Of a stretch of DNA of 10,703 nt, positions 1 through 6,199 are shown piece by piece. Each line of letters starts with the position of its first letter. Within the stretch, counting starts at the first letter, position 1. The stretch is from NCBI GenBank assembly GCA_905201915.1, contig CAJKQE010000079.1, positions 1-10,703 of the forward strand. The letters are read 5' to 3'. Origin of the DNA: an uncultured Lachnospiraceae bacterium. GTDB lineage: Bacteria; Bacillota; Clostridia; Lachnospirales; Lachnospiraceae. Under the pieces are notes generated by a model that saw only the letters and a list, made by a program, of their open reading frames with translations, did not search any database and had not been told where the DNA came from. The position numbers were made by a program, and so were the translations under genes.

Positions 1-77
1 TTTGGCAGACACCCGGATAAACTTACGATTAAAAAGATTATCAGAAAAAAGGTTCCTATTTTTCTTTTTTTCTTCAA
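1..77 (-). CDS. Lipoprotein, N-terminal fragment (cut by the window edge)
   Basis: Seen: a leftward reading frame opens with TTG at 77-75 and stays open to the window edge (25 codons). It encodes a lipoprotein-type signal peptide: basic start MKKKRKIG, a hydrophobic core of about 11 residues (FFLIIFLIVSL), then the lipobox L20-S21-G22-C23. A Shine-Dalgarno sequence GAGGTG lies about 7 bases upstream. An in-frame TAG directly precedes the TTG, so no earlier in-frame start is possible. The start is 21 bases after the parC stop codon, with no hairpin between them, so it is probably the fourth gene of the PAP2-parE-parC unit. Family knowledge: signal peptidase II would cleave before Cys23, which is then lipidated, anchoring the protein to the outer face of the membrane. 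The mature domain lies outside the window, so the function cannot be stated. Confidence 0.75.
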   Translation of the reverse strand, partial: MKKKRKIGTFFLIIFLIVSLSGCLP

Positions 78-98
78 CTATCCACCTCTTTTCCTGCT

Positions 99-2345
99 TT
101 ACACTCGTGTCTTTATCCCCTTTGTATCACGCTTTCCAAGTTTTAATTTATTTAACACCATTGTTTTTTCTTTATAAGAAATCGGATATTCTGTACGATT
201 TTCCAGCATATAAGCGTGTTCTACACAATCGCTTTCGTTCATTTTTATTCCTCTTACACCAAGAGCTGTTTTCTTCTTATATGGAATTTCTGCTTTTAAA
301 AACTTCAGGAAATACCCTTCTTTTGTCTGTAAAACTAAATGCTCCATAGGTTCTGCATTCTGTACCATAACAATACTGTCTTCTTCTATCAGCTTTGTAG
401 AGGAAATCGTTCTTTTTGCCACATCAAATTCTTTGCCTTCTACTAATTTTACCATACCTTTTGATGTAACAAAACACAATGTTGTATGAATAATCTCTGA
501 CATACTACCTGCCAAAACAATTTGTTCTGCTGCACTGTCATAATTACTTACATTATCTACCGGTATTCCTTTATCCCTGAATTTTCCAAATGGAAGTTCC
601 TGTACCTTAATAGTATGCATTCTTCCTGCATCTGTAAATAAACAGATTTTCCCTGTATTCATGCAGGTAAATACATATTTATTTTCGCTGTCAGCTGTCT
701 CTTTATTTCTTTCATAAGTAGATTTGTCAATGGTTCTGGCATATCCAAAACGATCCATCAAAAAGACAACTTCCATTTCCTCTATTTTCTTTTCTTCATA
801 AACAGCTTCTGCCGCATTTTCTACTACTGTGCGACGTACTCTGCTATATTCTTTCTTTACCTTTTGCAGTTCTTTTATGATCACTTTAGACATAGAAGAA
901 TAGTTATTCAAAATATCTTCATATAAAGCAATTTTTTTCATAGTCTCTTCATGTTCTGCCACAAGTGTTTCAATTTCCAGCCCTATTAACTTATAAAGAC
1001 GCATATCTAAAATTGCCGTTGCCTGACGTTCTGTAAAGTGAAGTTTTTTCGCCTGACGTTCACTTGTCTTGGTCTTGAAATGAATCCCTTCTGTTTCTCC
1101 ATCAATCAGACATTTTTTCACCTGTTCTCTGTTTTTACTTCCTCTTAAAATTTCAATAATTAAATCGATTACATCACAAGCTTTTATAAGGCCTTCCTGT
1201 ACTTCCTGATTTTCTCTTTCTTTTTCCAAAAGACTGGTATATTTTCTGGTGGCAATGTCGAACTGAAAATCCACATGGTGCTCAATAATCTGCTTTAAGC
1301 TCAATGTCTCCGGCTTACCATCGGCTACTGCCAGCATATTTACACCAAAAGTATCCTCCAAACGTGTTTTTTTGTAGAGCATATTTTTCAGATTTTCTAC
1401 ATCAGCGCCTTTTTTCAATTCAATAACAATGCGAATTCCTTCTTTTGAAGACTGATTTGCAATATCTACAATATCCGTTGTCTTTTTGCTTTCACTTAAA
1501 GCTGCTACATCATTTAAAAACTTCCCAATATTAGCGCCTATCATAGTATAAGGAATTTCTGTAATTACTAATAAAGATTTCCCGTTTTTTCCTTTTTCTA
1601 CTTCTACTTTTCCGCGAATTTTAATTTTTCCCGTTCCTGTTTCATAAATAGAAAGTAAATCATCCTTATTTACAACAATACCACCTGTAGGAAAATCAGG
1701 CCCCTTAATATATTCCATTAACTCTTTAACAGTAATCTCATTATTTTTCATATATGCAATCACTGCATCAATCACTTCTCCCAAATTATGGGGCGGTATG
1801 CTGGTTGCCATACCTACAGCAATTCCATCTGCTCCATTTATAAGAAGATTTGGAATTTTTACCGGTAAAACTTCCGGCTCTTTTTCTGTTTCATCAAAAT
1901 TAGGCAAGAAATCTACTACATGCTTGTCCATGTCACTTAAATAAACTTCCTGTGTGATTTTTTGAAGGCGAGCTTCTGTATATCGCATAGCAGCTGCCCC
2001 ATCTCCTTCAATAGAGCCAAAATTCCCATGACCATCTACAAGAGGAAGCCCTTTTTTAAATTCCTGTGCCATTACTACAAGAGCTTTATATATAGAGCTA
2101 TCACCATGTGGATGATATTTACCCATGGTATCTCCTACAATACGGGCGCATTTTCGATAAGGTCTGTCATATCGAATTCCCAATTCATACATATCATACA
2201 ACGTTCTTCTCTGTACCGGTTTTAATCCATCACGTACATCAGGAAGTGCTCTGGCAATTATAACACTCATAGCATAATCAATATATGATTTCTGCATAAT
2301 TTCCGAATATTCGGTTCTAATAATATTTTCCTGTATATCAGCCAT
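99..2345 (-). CDS. parC: DNA topoisomerase IV subunit A (type IIA topoisomerase, breakage-reunion subunit)
   Basis: This is the DNA-cleaving subunit of a type IIA topoisomerase, which with ParE separates linked daughter chromosomes. From the ATG at 2345 the protein has 748 residues, normal for ParC. The winged-helix/tower domain starts with DVRDGLKPVQRR (36-47). The quinolone-determining segment HPHGDSSIYK covers 78-87, and the catalytic tyrosine is Tyr122 in AAMRYTEAR. A coiled-coil gate follows (about 360-510), then the C-terminal beta-pinwheel (about 525-748). The GyrA box (QRRGGKG type) is absent: the matching place, about 545-556, reads ERNKETADSENK. This favours topoisomerase IV over gyrase, although some databases would name it GyrA. 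A TTG two codons upstream (2351) sits one base from the AGGAG and is a poor start; ATG 2345 has a 7-base spacing. That AGGAG overlaps the parE stop codon, suggesting coupled translation. Oddity: residue 87, usually Asp or Glu, is Lys. Confidence 0.93.
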   Translation of the reverse strand: MADIQENIIRTEYSEIMQKSYIDYAMSVIIARALPDVRDGLKPVQRRTLYDMYELGIRYDRPYRKCARIVGDTMGKYHPHGDSSIYKALVVMAQEFKKGLPLVDGHGNFGSIEGDGAAAMRYTEARLQKITQEVYLSDMDKHVVDFLPNFDETEKEPEVLPVKIPNLLINGADGIAVGMATSIPPHNLGEVIDAVIAYMKNNEITVKELMEYIKGPDFPTGGIVVNKDDLLSIYETGTGKIKIRGKVEVEKGKNGKSLLVITEIPYTMIGANIGKFLNDVAALSESKKTTDIVDIANQSSKEGIRIVIELKKGADVENLKNMLYKKTRLEDTFGVNMLAVADGKPETLSLKQIIEHHVDFQFDIATRKYTSLLEKERENQEVQEGLIKACDVIDLIIEILRGSKNREQVKKCLIDGETEGIHFKTKTSERQAKKLHFTERQATAILDMRLYKLIGLEIETLVAEHEETMKKIALYEDILNNYSSMSKVIIKELQKVKKEYSRVRRTVVENAAEAVYEEKKIEEMEVVFLMDRFGYARTIDKSTYERNKETADSENKYVFTCMNTGKICLFTDAGRMHTIKVQELPFGKFRDKGIPVDNVSNYDSAAEQIVLAGSMSEIIHTTLCFVTSKGMVKLVEGKEFDVAKRTISSTKLIEEDSIVMVQNAEPMEHLVLQTKEGYFLKFLKAEIPYKKKTALGVRGIKMNESDCVEHAYMLENRTEYPISYKEKTMVLNKLKLGKRDTKGIKTRV

Positions 2346-2355
2346 CTTCAATCTC

Positions 2356-4278
2356 CTATATATCTAACTGGGCATCCCTAGCATGCTCATAAATAAATGC
2401 TTTTCTTGGAGGTACTTCTGTACCCATAAGAATTTCCGTGACTTCTGATGCCATTCTTGCATCTTCAATTTCTACCAGACGCAGCATTCTTGTCTCTGGA
2501 TTTAAGGTAGTTTCCCAAAGCTGCTGCGCATCCATTTCGCCTAAACCTTTATACCTTTGCAGAGTAAAGCTGCCTTTATGACTCTTTCTGTATCGTTCCA
2601 ATGCCTTGTCATCATAAAGATATTCTTCTTTACCTTTTGCAGGCATTGCTTTATACAGTGGAGGCATTGCGATGTACACATGTCCCTCATAAATCAATTC
2701 AGGCATAAAACGATAAAATAACGTAAGCAGCAAAGTAGAAATATGTGCTCCATCTACATCTGCATCTGCCATAATTATAATTTTATTATAACGGAGCTTT
2801 GTAATATCAAAATCATTTCCATAACCTTCTGAAAATCCACAACCAAACGCATTAATCATAGTTTTAATTTCTGCATTAGCAAGAACCTTATCAATGGTAG
2901 CTTTCTCTACATTTAAGATTTTTCCTCTGATTGGAAGAATTGCCTGAAAACTTCTGTCTCTGGCACTTTTTGCACTTCCTCCCGCAGAATCCCCTTCCAC
3001 AATAAAAATCTCACACAAAGAAGGATCCCTCTTTTCACAATTAGATAGCTTTCCATTAGAATCAAAAGAATATTTCTGCTTTGTCAATAAATTGGTTTTT
3101 GCCTTTTCTTCTGTTTTACGTATTTTTGCTGATTTCTCTGCACAGGCAAGAACACTTTTCAGCACATCTAAATTCCTGTCAAAATATAATACAATTTCCT
3201 CTCCTGTAACTTTACCTGTTGCTTTTGATGCATCCTGATTATCCAGTTTTGTCTTTGTCTGCCCTTCAAATCTAGGTGCCGGGTGCTTAATCGAAACTAC
3301 AGCAGTCATACCATTACGCACATCTGCACCGGTAAAATTACTATCTTTTTCTTTTAAAATGCCAAGTTCTCTGGCATAAGTATTCATAACAGATGTAAAA
3401 GTAGTTTTAAATCCTGTAAGATGCGTTCCACCTTCTGAATTATAGATATTATTACAAAATCCCAGTACGTTTTCCCGAAATTCATTTACATACTGAAATG
3501 CCACTTCTACAGTAATCCCATCACTTTCTCCTTTAAAATAAACAGGCTCATGAATACATTCACTTTTTTTATTCAAATCCTTAATAAAACCTACAATTCC
3601 ATCCGGTTCATGAAAAACAATTTCTTCCGGCTCTATTCCTCTTTTATCCTGAAAAAGAATGGTCAGCTCCGGATTTAGATAAGCTGTTTCATGTAAACGA
3701 CTTTTTACTTCTGTAGAAGAAAATCTGGTCTTTTCAAAAATTTCATCATCCGGCAAAAAATTAATACAAGTTCCTGTCACTTTCGTACGTCCCAGCTTTG
3801 GCAAAAGTCCATCTTCCAAGGGAATCGTTGGAACACCTCTTTCATAATGGTCATGATGAACATAGCCTCCTGTACTGACTTTAATATCTAAAAAAGCAGA
3901 TAAAGCATTCACAACAGAAGAGCCTACCCCGTGAAGTCCACCACTGGTTTTGTATACAGAATCATCAAACTTACCGCCCGCATGCAAAGTTGTAAAAACA
4001 AGGCGCTCTGCTGACATTCCTTTTTCGTGCATTCCTACCGGTATTCCTCGCCCATCATCTTCAATAGTAGCAGAACCATCCTTTTCCAGAGTAACTCGAA
4101 TGTTTTTACAATACCCTGCTAAATGTTCATCTACTGCATTGTCCACAATTTCATATATAAGATGATTTAACCCTTTTCTTGAAACACTTCCTATATACAT
4201 ACCCGGACGCTTACGAACCGCTTCCAGACCTTCCAATACCGTAATACTACTGGCATCATACGTATTTTTCTTTGCCAT
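2356..4278 (-). CDS. parE: DNA topoisomerase IV subunit B (ATPase subunit)
   Basis: This is the ATP-driven subunit that works with ParC in an A2B2 topoisomerase IV. At 640 residues it has the usual length and lacks the large insert of proteobacterial GyrB. The GHKL ATPase domain shows EIVDNAVDE (catalytic Glu43, Mg-binding Asn47), DDGRGIP (74-80) and the glycine lid TSGGLHGVGSS (111-121). A transducer domain follows, with the QTKTKL loop at 340-345 that contacts ATP. The TOPRIM domain has the acidic triad Glu428 (in IVEGDSAGGS), Asp505 and Asp507 (in MADADVDG), then RYKGLGEMD (575-583). The start is ATG 4278, preceded by GAGAGG about 9 bases upstream. The stop TAG at 2358-2356 lies inside the parC ribosome binding site, and only 10 bases separate the two genes. 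GyrB of the same organism would look similar; the parC partner without a GyrA box and the absence of dnaA/recF neighbours support ParE. Confidence 0.93.
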   Translation of the reverse strand: MAKKNTYDASSITVLEGLEAVRKRPGMYIGSVSRKGLNHLIYEIVDNAVDEHLAGYCKNIRVTLEKDGSATIEDDGRGIPVGMHEKGMSAERLVFTTLHAGGKFDDSVYKTSGGLHGVGSSVVNALSAFLDIKVSTGGYVHHDHYERGVPTIPLEDGLLPKLGRTKVTGTCINFLPDDEIFEKTRFSSTEVKSRLHETAYLNPELTILFQDKRGIEPEEIVFHEPDGIVGFIKDLNKKSECIHEPVYFKGESDGITVEVAFQYVNEFRENVLGFCNNIYNSEGGTHLTGFKTTFTSVMNTYARELGILKEKDSNFTGADVRNGMTAVVSIKHPAPRFEGQTKTKLDNQDASKATGKVTGEEIVLYFDRNLDVLKSVLACAEKSAKIRKTEEKAKTNLLTKQKYSFDSNGKLSNCEKRDPSLCEIFIVEGDSAGGSAKSARDRSFQAILPIRGKILNVEKATIDKVLANAEIKTMINAFGCGFSEGYGNDFDITKLRYNKIIIMADADVDGAHISTLLLTLFYRFMPELIYEGHVYIAMPPLYKAMPAKGKEEYLYDDKALERYRKSHKGSFTLQRYKGLGEMDAQQLWETTLNPETRMLRLVEIEDARMASEVTEILMGTEVPPRKAFIYEHARDAQLDI

Positions 4279-4325
4279 TTTTACAAACCTCTCTTAAATA
4301 AACTTACTCATATCAATTTTCCACA

Positions 4326-4871
4326 CTATTTTTCATCAGAATAAAATCTTCCAAGCTTTGTATCCTGCATCCGTTTCATCAAATATACACCGGCAATTCC
4401 ACATAAAAGCCCCAAAACAATACCCGCTAAAACATCTGTAGGGAAATGTACATAAAAGTATAGCCTGGAAATCCCCATGAGTACCGCCAGTACGCAAGCT
4501 CCTATTCCAAACTTTTTCTCTGTAAACAACAATGCCCCCGCAGAAGCAAAAGATGCCATAGTGTGACCGGAAGGGAACGAATAATCCTTCGGCACGCGCA
4601 CCAGAAGTTCAATCTCCTCACGAATCCAACATGGTCTTGGTCTTGCAACCAATGGCTTTAAAATTATATTTGCTAATATAAGATCTAAAATCAATGCAAA
4701 AAGAACTGCGACTCCACACTTTCTATATTTTTTCGTACATAACAAAACAATTCCTAATACAATCCAAAACCACCCGGCTTCCCCCAGCATGGTAATAAAT
4801 GCCATAATTTTAGTAAGCACCGGATTTTGAATATTCTGCAGCATATCTAAAATTGTAAATTCCCACTCCAT
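4326..4871 (-). CDS. PAP2-family membrane phosphatase (lipid phosphatase; undecaprenyl-pyrophosphatase-like)
   Basis: A small integral membrane phosphatase of 181 residues. All three parts of the PAP2 (type 2 phosphatidic acid phosphatase) signature are present: K72-x6-R79-P80 (KPLVARPRP), P100-S-G-H103, and S135-R136-x5-H142-x3-D146. His103 and His142 are the expected phospho-acceptor and proton-transfer histidines. Hydrophobic stretches at about 20-45, 52-72, 103-116, 122-140 and 147-166 fit the five or six membrane spans of the family. Members of this size remove phosphate from undecaprenyl pyrophosphate (BacA-independent recycling of the cell-wall carrier) or from other lipid phosphates; the sequence alone does not decide which. 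The start is ATG 4871 with AAAGGA about 7 bases upstream. The gene is first in the unit: its promoter is at 4961-4989, and parE starts 47 bases after its stop with no terminator hairpin between. Co-transcription with topoisomerase IV is inferred from this layout. Confidence 0.9.
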   Translation of the reverse strand: MEWEFTILDMLQNIQNPVLTKIMAFITMLGEAGWFWIVLGIVLLCTKKYRKCGVAVLFALILDLILANIILKPLVARPRPCWIREEIELLVRVPKDYSFPSGHTMASFASAGALLFTEKKFGIGACVLAVLMGISRLYFYVHFPTDVLAGIVLGLLCGIAGVYLMKRMQDTKLGRFYSDEK

Positions 4872-4916
4872 ACATTTTCCTTTCTTGTGTTATTTTAACG
4901 CAAAGTCTTATGTATC

Positions 4917-4936
4917 ATATCTCATTTTAGAGATAT
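4917..4936. repeat. Short inverted repeat in the leader of the PAP2-parE-parC unit
   Basis: The arms ATATCTC and GAGATAT (7 bp) enclose a 6-base loop. The repeat falls about 20 bases into the predicted 80-base untranslated leader. It is AT-rich and weak as an RNA hairpin and has no T-run, so it is not a terminator. It could be an operator half-site pair or a chance structure. Confidence 0.3.
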
Positions 4937-4960
4937 TTTCAAATAATTTTTCTTTTCTAT

Positions 4961-4989
4961 ATTCTATCGAACATAAGTTCTATTGTCAA
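4961..4989 (-). promoter_or_regulatory. Promoter of the PAP2-parE-parC-lipoprotein unit
   Basis: Read leftward: a perfect -35 TTGACA (4989-4984), a 17-base spacer and -10 TAGAAT (4966-4961, five of six consensus bases). Transcription should start near 4954, leaving a leader of about 80 bases before ATG 4871. The AT-rich stretch 4991-5020 upstream could act as an UP element shared with the divergent tRNA-Glu promoter. Confidence 0.75.
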
Positions 4990-5023
4990 CAATATTTCTT
5001 TTTTTATTTTTCTAAAAAAACTA

Positions 5024-5052
5024 TTGACATTTTTAATTTATCACGGTATTAT
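5024..5052 (+). promoter_or_regulatory. Promoter of tRNA-Glu
   Basis: A perfect -35 TTGACA (5024-5029), a 17-base spacer and -10 TATTAT (5047-5052, five of six consensus bases). The predicted start is near 5059, just before the tRNA at 5063. A run of A residues directly upstream (5014-5020) resembles an UP element, as expected for a strong stable-RNA promoter. Confidence 0.8.
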
Positions 5053-5062
5053 GTATGAGTAC

Positions 5063-5134
5063 GGTTCGTTGGTCAAGCGGTTAAGACGCCGCCCTCTCAC
5101 GGCGGAAACACGGGTTCGATTCCCGTACGAACTG
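5063..5134 (+). tRNA. tRNA-Glu, anticodon CTC
   Basis: A 72-base cloverleaf. The acceptor stem GGTTCGT pairs with ACGAACT (a G-U pair at the end). The D arm contains GGTCAAGCGG. The anticodon stem CCGCC/GGCGG (5089-5093, 5101-5105) holds the loop CTCTCAC, giving anticodon CTC at 5096-5098. The T arm is CGGG-TTCGATT-CCCG, with discriminator G73 as in other bacterial tRNA-Glu. CCA is not encoded and must be added. It reads GAG only (C at position 34), so a second tRNA-Glu(TTC) must exist elsewhere. It forms a single-gene unit with its own promoter and terminator. Confidence 0.95.
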
Positions 5135-5140
5135 CTTTGC

Positions 5141-5171
5141 AAAAGAAATACCATTTGGTATTTCTTTTTTT
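5141..5171 (+). terminator. Rho-independent terminator of tRNA-Glu
   Basis: A perfect 12-bp stem, AAAAGAAATACC (5141-5152) with GGTATTTCTTTT (5157-5168), closes a 4-base loop (ATTT) and runs into a T-tract ending at 5171. It begins 6 bases after the tRNA 3' end. Confidence 0.88.
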
Positions 5172-5206
5172 GTTTTATAAGAAAATACCTTCTATAAAAT
5201 AAAACT

Positions 5207-5215
5207 TGGTATAAT
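5207..5215 (+). promoter_or_regulatory. Extended -10 promoter of the PHP-domain gene
   Basis: A consensus -10 TATAAT (5210-5215) is preceded by TGG (5207-5209), the extended -10 motif TGn. No good -35 hexamer is visible 16-18 bases upstream (TACCTT at best), which fits an extended -10 promoter. The start would be near 5222, leaving about 24 bases before ATG 5246. Confidence 0.6.
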
Positions 5216-5245
5216 ACTGCTATTCTCGCAAGAAAGGAGCACCTT

Positions 5246-6082
5246 ATGAAAAAATATATTGATTTACATGTTCATTCTACCATTTCTGACGGAACCTTTA
5301 CCCCTTCTGAATTAGTACATTATGCATTGAAAAAAAACTTAGCTGCTTTCGCTCTCACAGATCACGATACAACCGACGGTTTAGAAGAAGCCTTTAGCGC
5401 TGCTTTAGGAAGTAATTTAGAAATAATTCCCGGTATTGAACTGTCCACCACTTGGAATTCCACAGATGTTCATATTGTAGGTCTGGATATCGACTGGAAG
5501 AACACACATTTCCAGAAAACACTTTCTGAATTTCAAATTTCAAGAAATTTGCGTAATGAAAAGATGATTGCCCTCCTTCAAAAAGAAGGAATTCCTATAA
5601 CAACAAAACTCATGGAGGAAGATTTCCCCGACAGCGTTTGGACTCGTGCCCATTTTGCCCGTTTTCTTTTTGATCATAAATATGTAGGTTCAATGAAAGA
5701 AGCTTTTGACCGATATTTGGGAAATCATGCAAAATGTTACGTCCCCAGAGAAAAAGTTACTCCTTTTCAAGCAATTCAACTCATTCATGAAGGTGGAGGT
5801 AAGGCAATTTTTGCACATCCTATTCTTACAAAACTATCAAAGGAACGATTGGAAAATCTGGTAAATGAATTATCCAGAAATGGTTTGGATGGCATAGAAA
5901 CTTTATATGTTTCTTACACTCCTGCCGATGAATTATTTACAAAGCAATTAGCAAAGCGATATGGATTAAAACAGTCCGGCGGCAGTGATTTTCATGGAAC
6001 CAATAAGCCCCACATTGATTTAGGATGCGGAAAAGGCAACTTAAAAATCCCTTATGAAATTCTTGAACAGCTAAGGTCATAA
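5246..6082 (+). CDS. PHP-domain metal-dependent phosphoesterase (YciV/TrpH/RNase AM-like)
   Basis: A 278-residue cytosolic PHP-domain hydrolase that should bind three divalent metal ions. The expected metal ligands are visible: H8-x-H10 (LHVHS) and D15, D39-H40 (TDHD), E65 (GIELS), H76, H191 (FAHP), and D248-x-H250 (GSDFHG). The insert between about 83 and 165, with TRAHFAR around H136, matches the YciV subfamily. Known members of this subfamily hydrolyse 3',5'-nucleoside bisphosphates (pAp) or trim RNA 5' ends (RNase AM). I infer one of these roles rather than the DNA-polymerase-associated or histidinol-phosphatase roles of other PHP proteins. The start is ATG 5246 with AAAGGAG 6 bases upstream. 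The gene stands alone, 74 bases downstream of the tRNA-Glu terminator, and ends before a bidirectional terminator. No key ligand is missing. Confidence 0.88.
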   Translation: MKKYIDLHVHSTISDGTFTPSELVHYALKKNLAAFALTDHDTTDGLEEAFSAALGSNLEIIPGIELSTTWNSTDVHIVGLDIDWKNTHFQKTLSEFQISRNLRNEKMIALLQKEGIPITTKLMEEDFPDSVWTRAHFARFLFDHKYVGSMKEAFDRYLGNHAKCYVPREKVTPFQAIQLIHEGGGKAIFAHPILTKLSKERLENLVNELSRNGLDGIETLYVSYTPADELFTKQLAKRYGLKQSGGSDFHGTNKPHIDLGCGKGNLKIPYEILEQLRS

Positions 6083-6147
6083 TCTTTATTTATTAGAAAG
6101 CAATTTTTATAAAATAAAAAATCAAATTTTCCTATTATATGAAAAAT

Positions 6148-6199
6148 GCTGTGTTACCAAATACACTTAAAAGATTTGATAACACAGCTTCTTCTTTTT
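6148..6199. terminator. Bidirectional terminator between the PHP gene and the Pce-like gene
   Basis: The arms 6148-6162 (GCTGTGTTACCAAAT) and 6174-6188 form a 15-position stem with one C/A mismatch around an 11-base loop. On the plus strand a T-rich tail follows (6189-6199). On the minus strand the stem is followed by ATTTTTC. It lies between two convergent genes, and the minus-strand gene's stop codon (6200-6198) lies in the tail, so both genes probably end here. Confidence 0.85.

Noticed and set aside
2..349. A 115-codon plus-strand open frame rich in Phe/Leu/Ser
   Set aside because: Antisense to the parC 3' end and to the lipoprotein start; no ribosome binding site and no recognisable domain.
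2346..2351. TTG at 2351 as the parC start
   Set aside because: It lies one base from the AGGAG, too close for initiation; ATG 2345 has normal spacing.
99..4278. Naming the pair gyrA/gyrB
   Set aside because: The A subunit has no GyrA box in its C-terminal domain, the B subunit is of ParE type, and the pair is not beside dnaA, dnaN or recF. Topoisomerase IV fits better, though gyrase cannot be fully excluded without the other copy.
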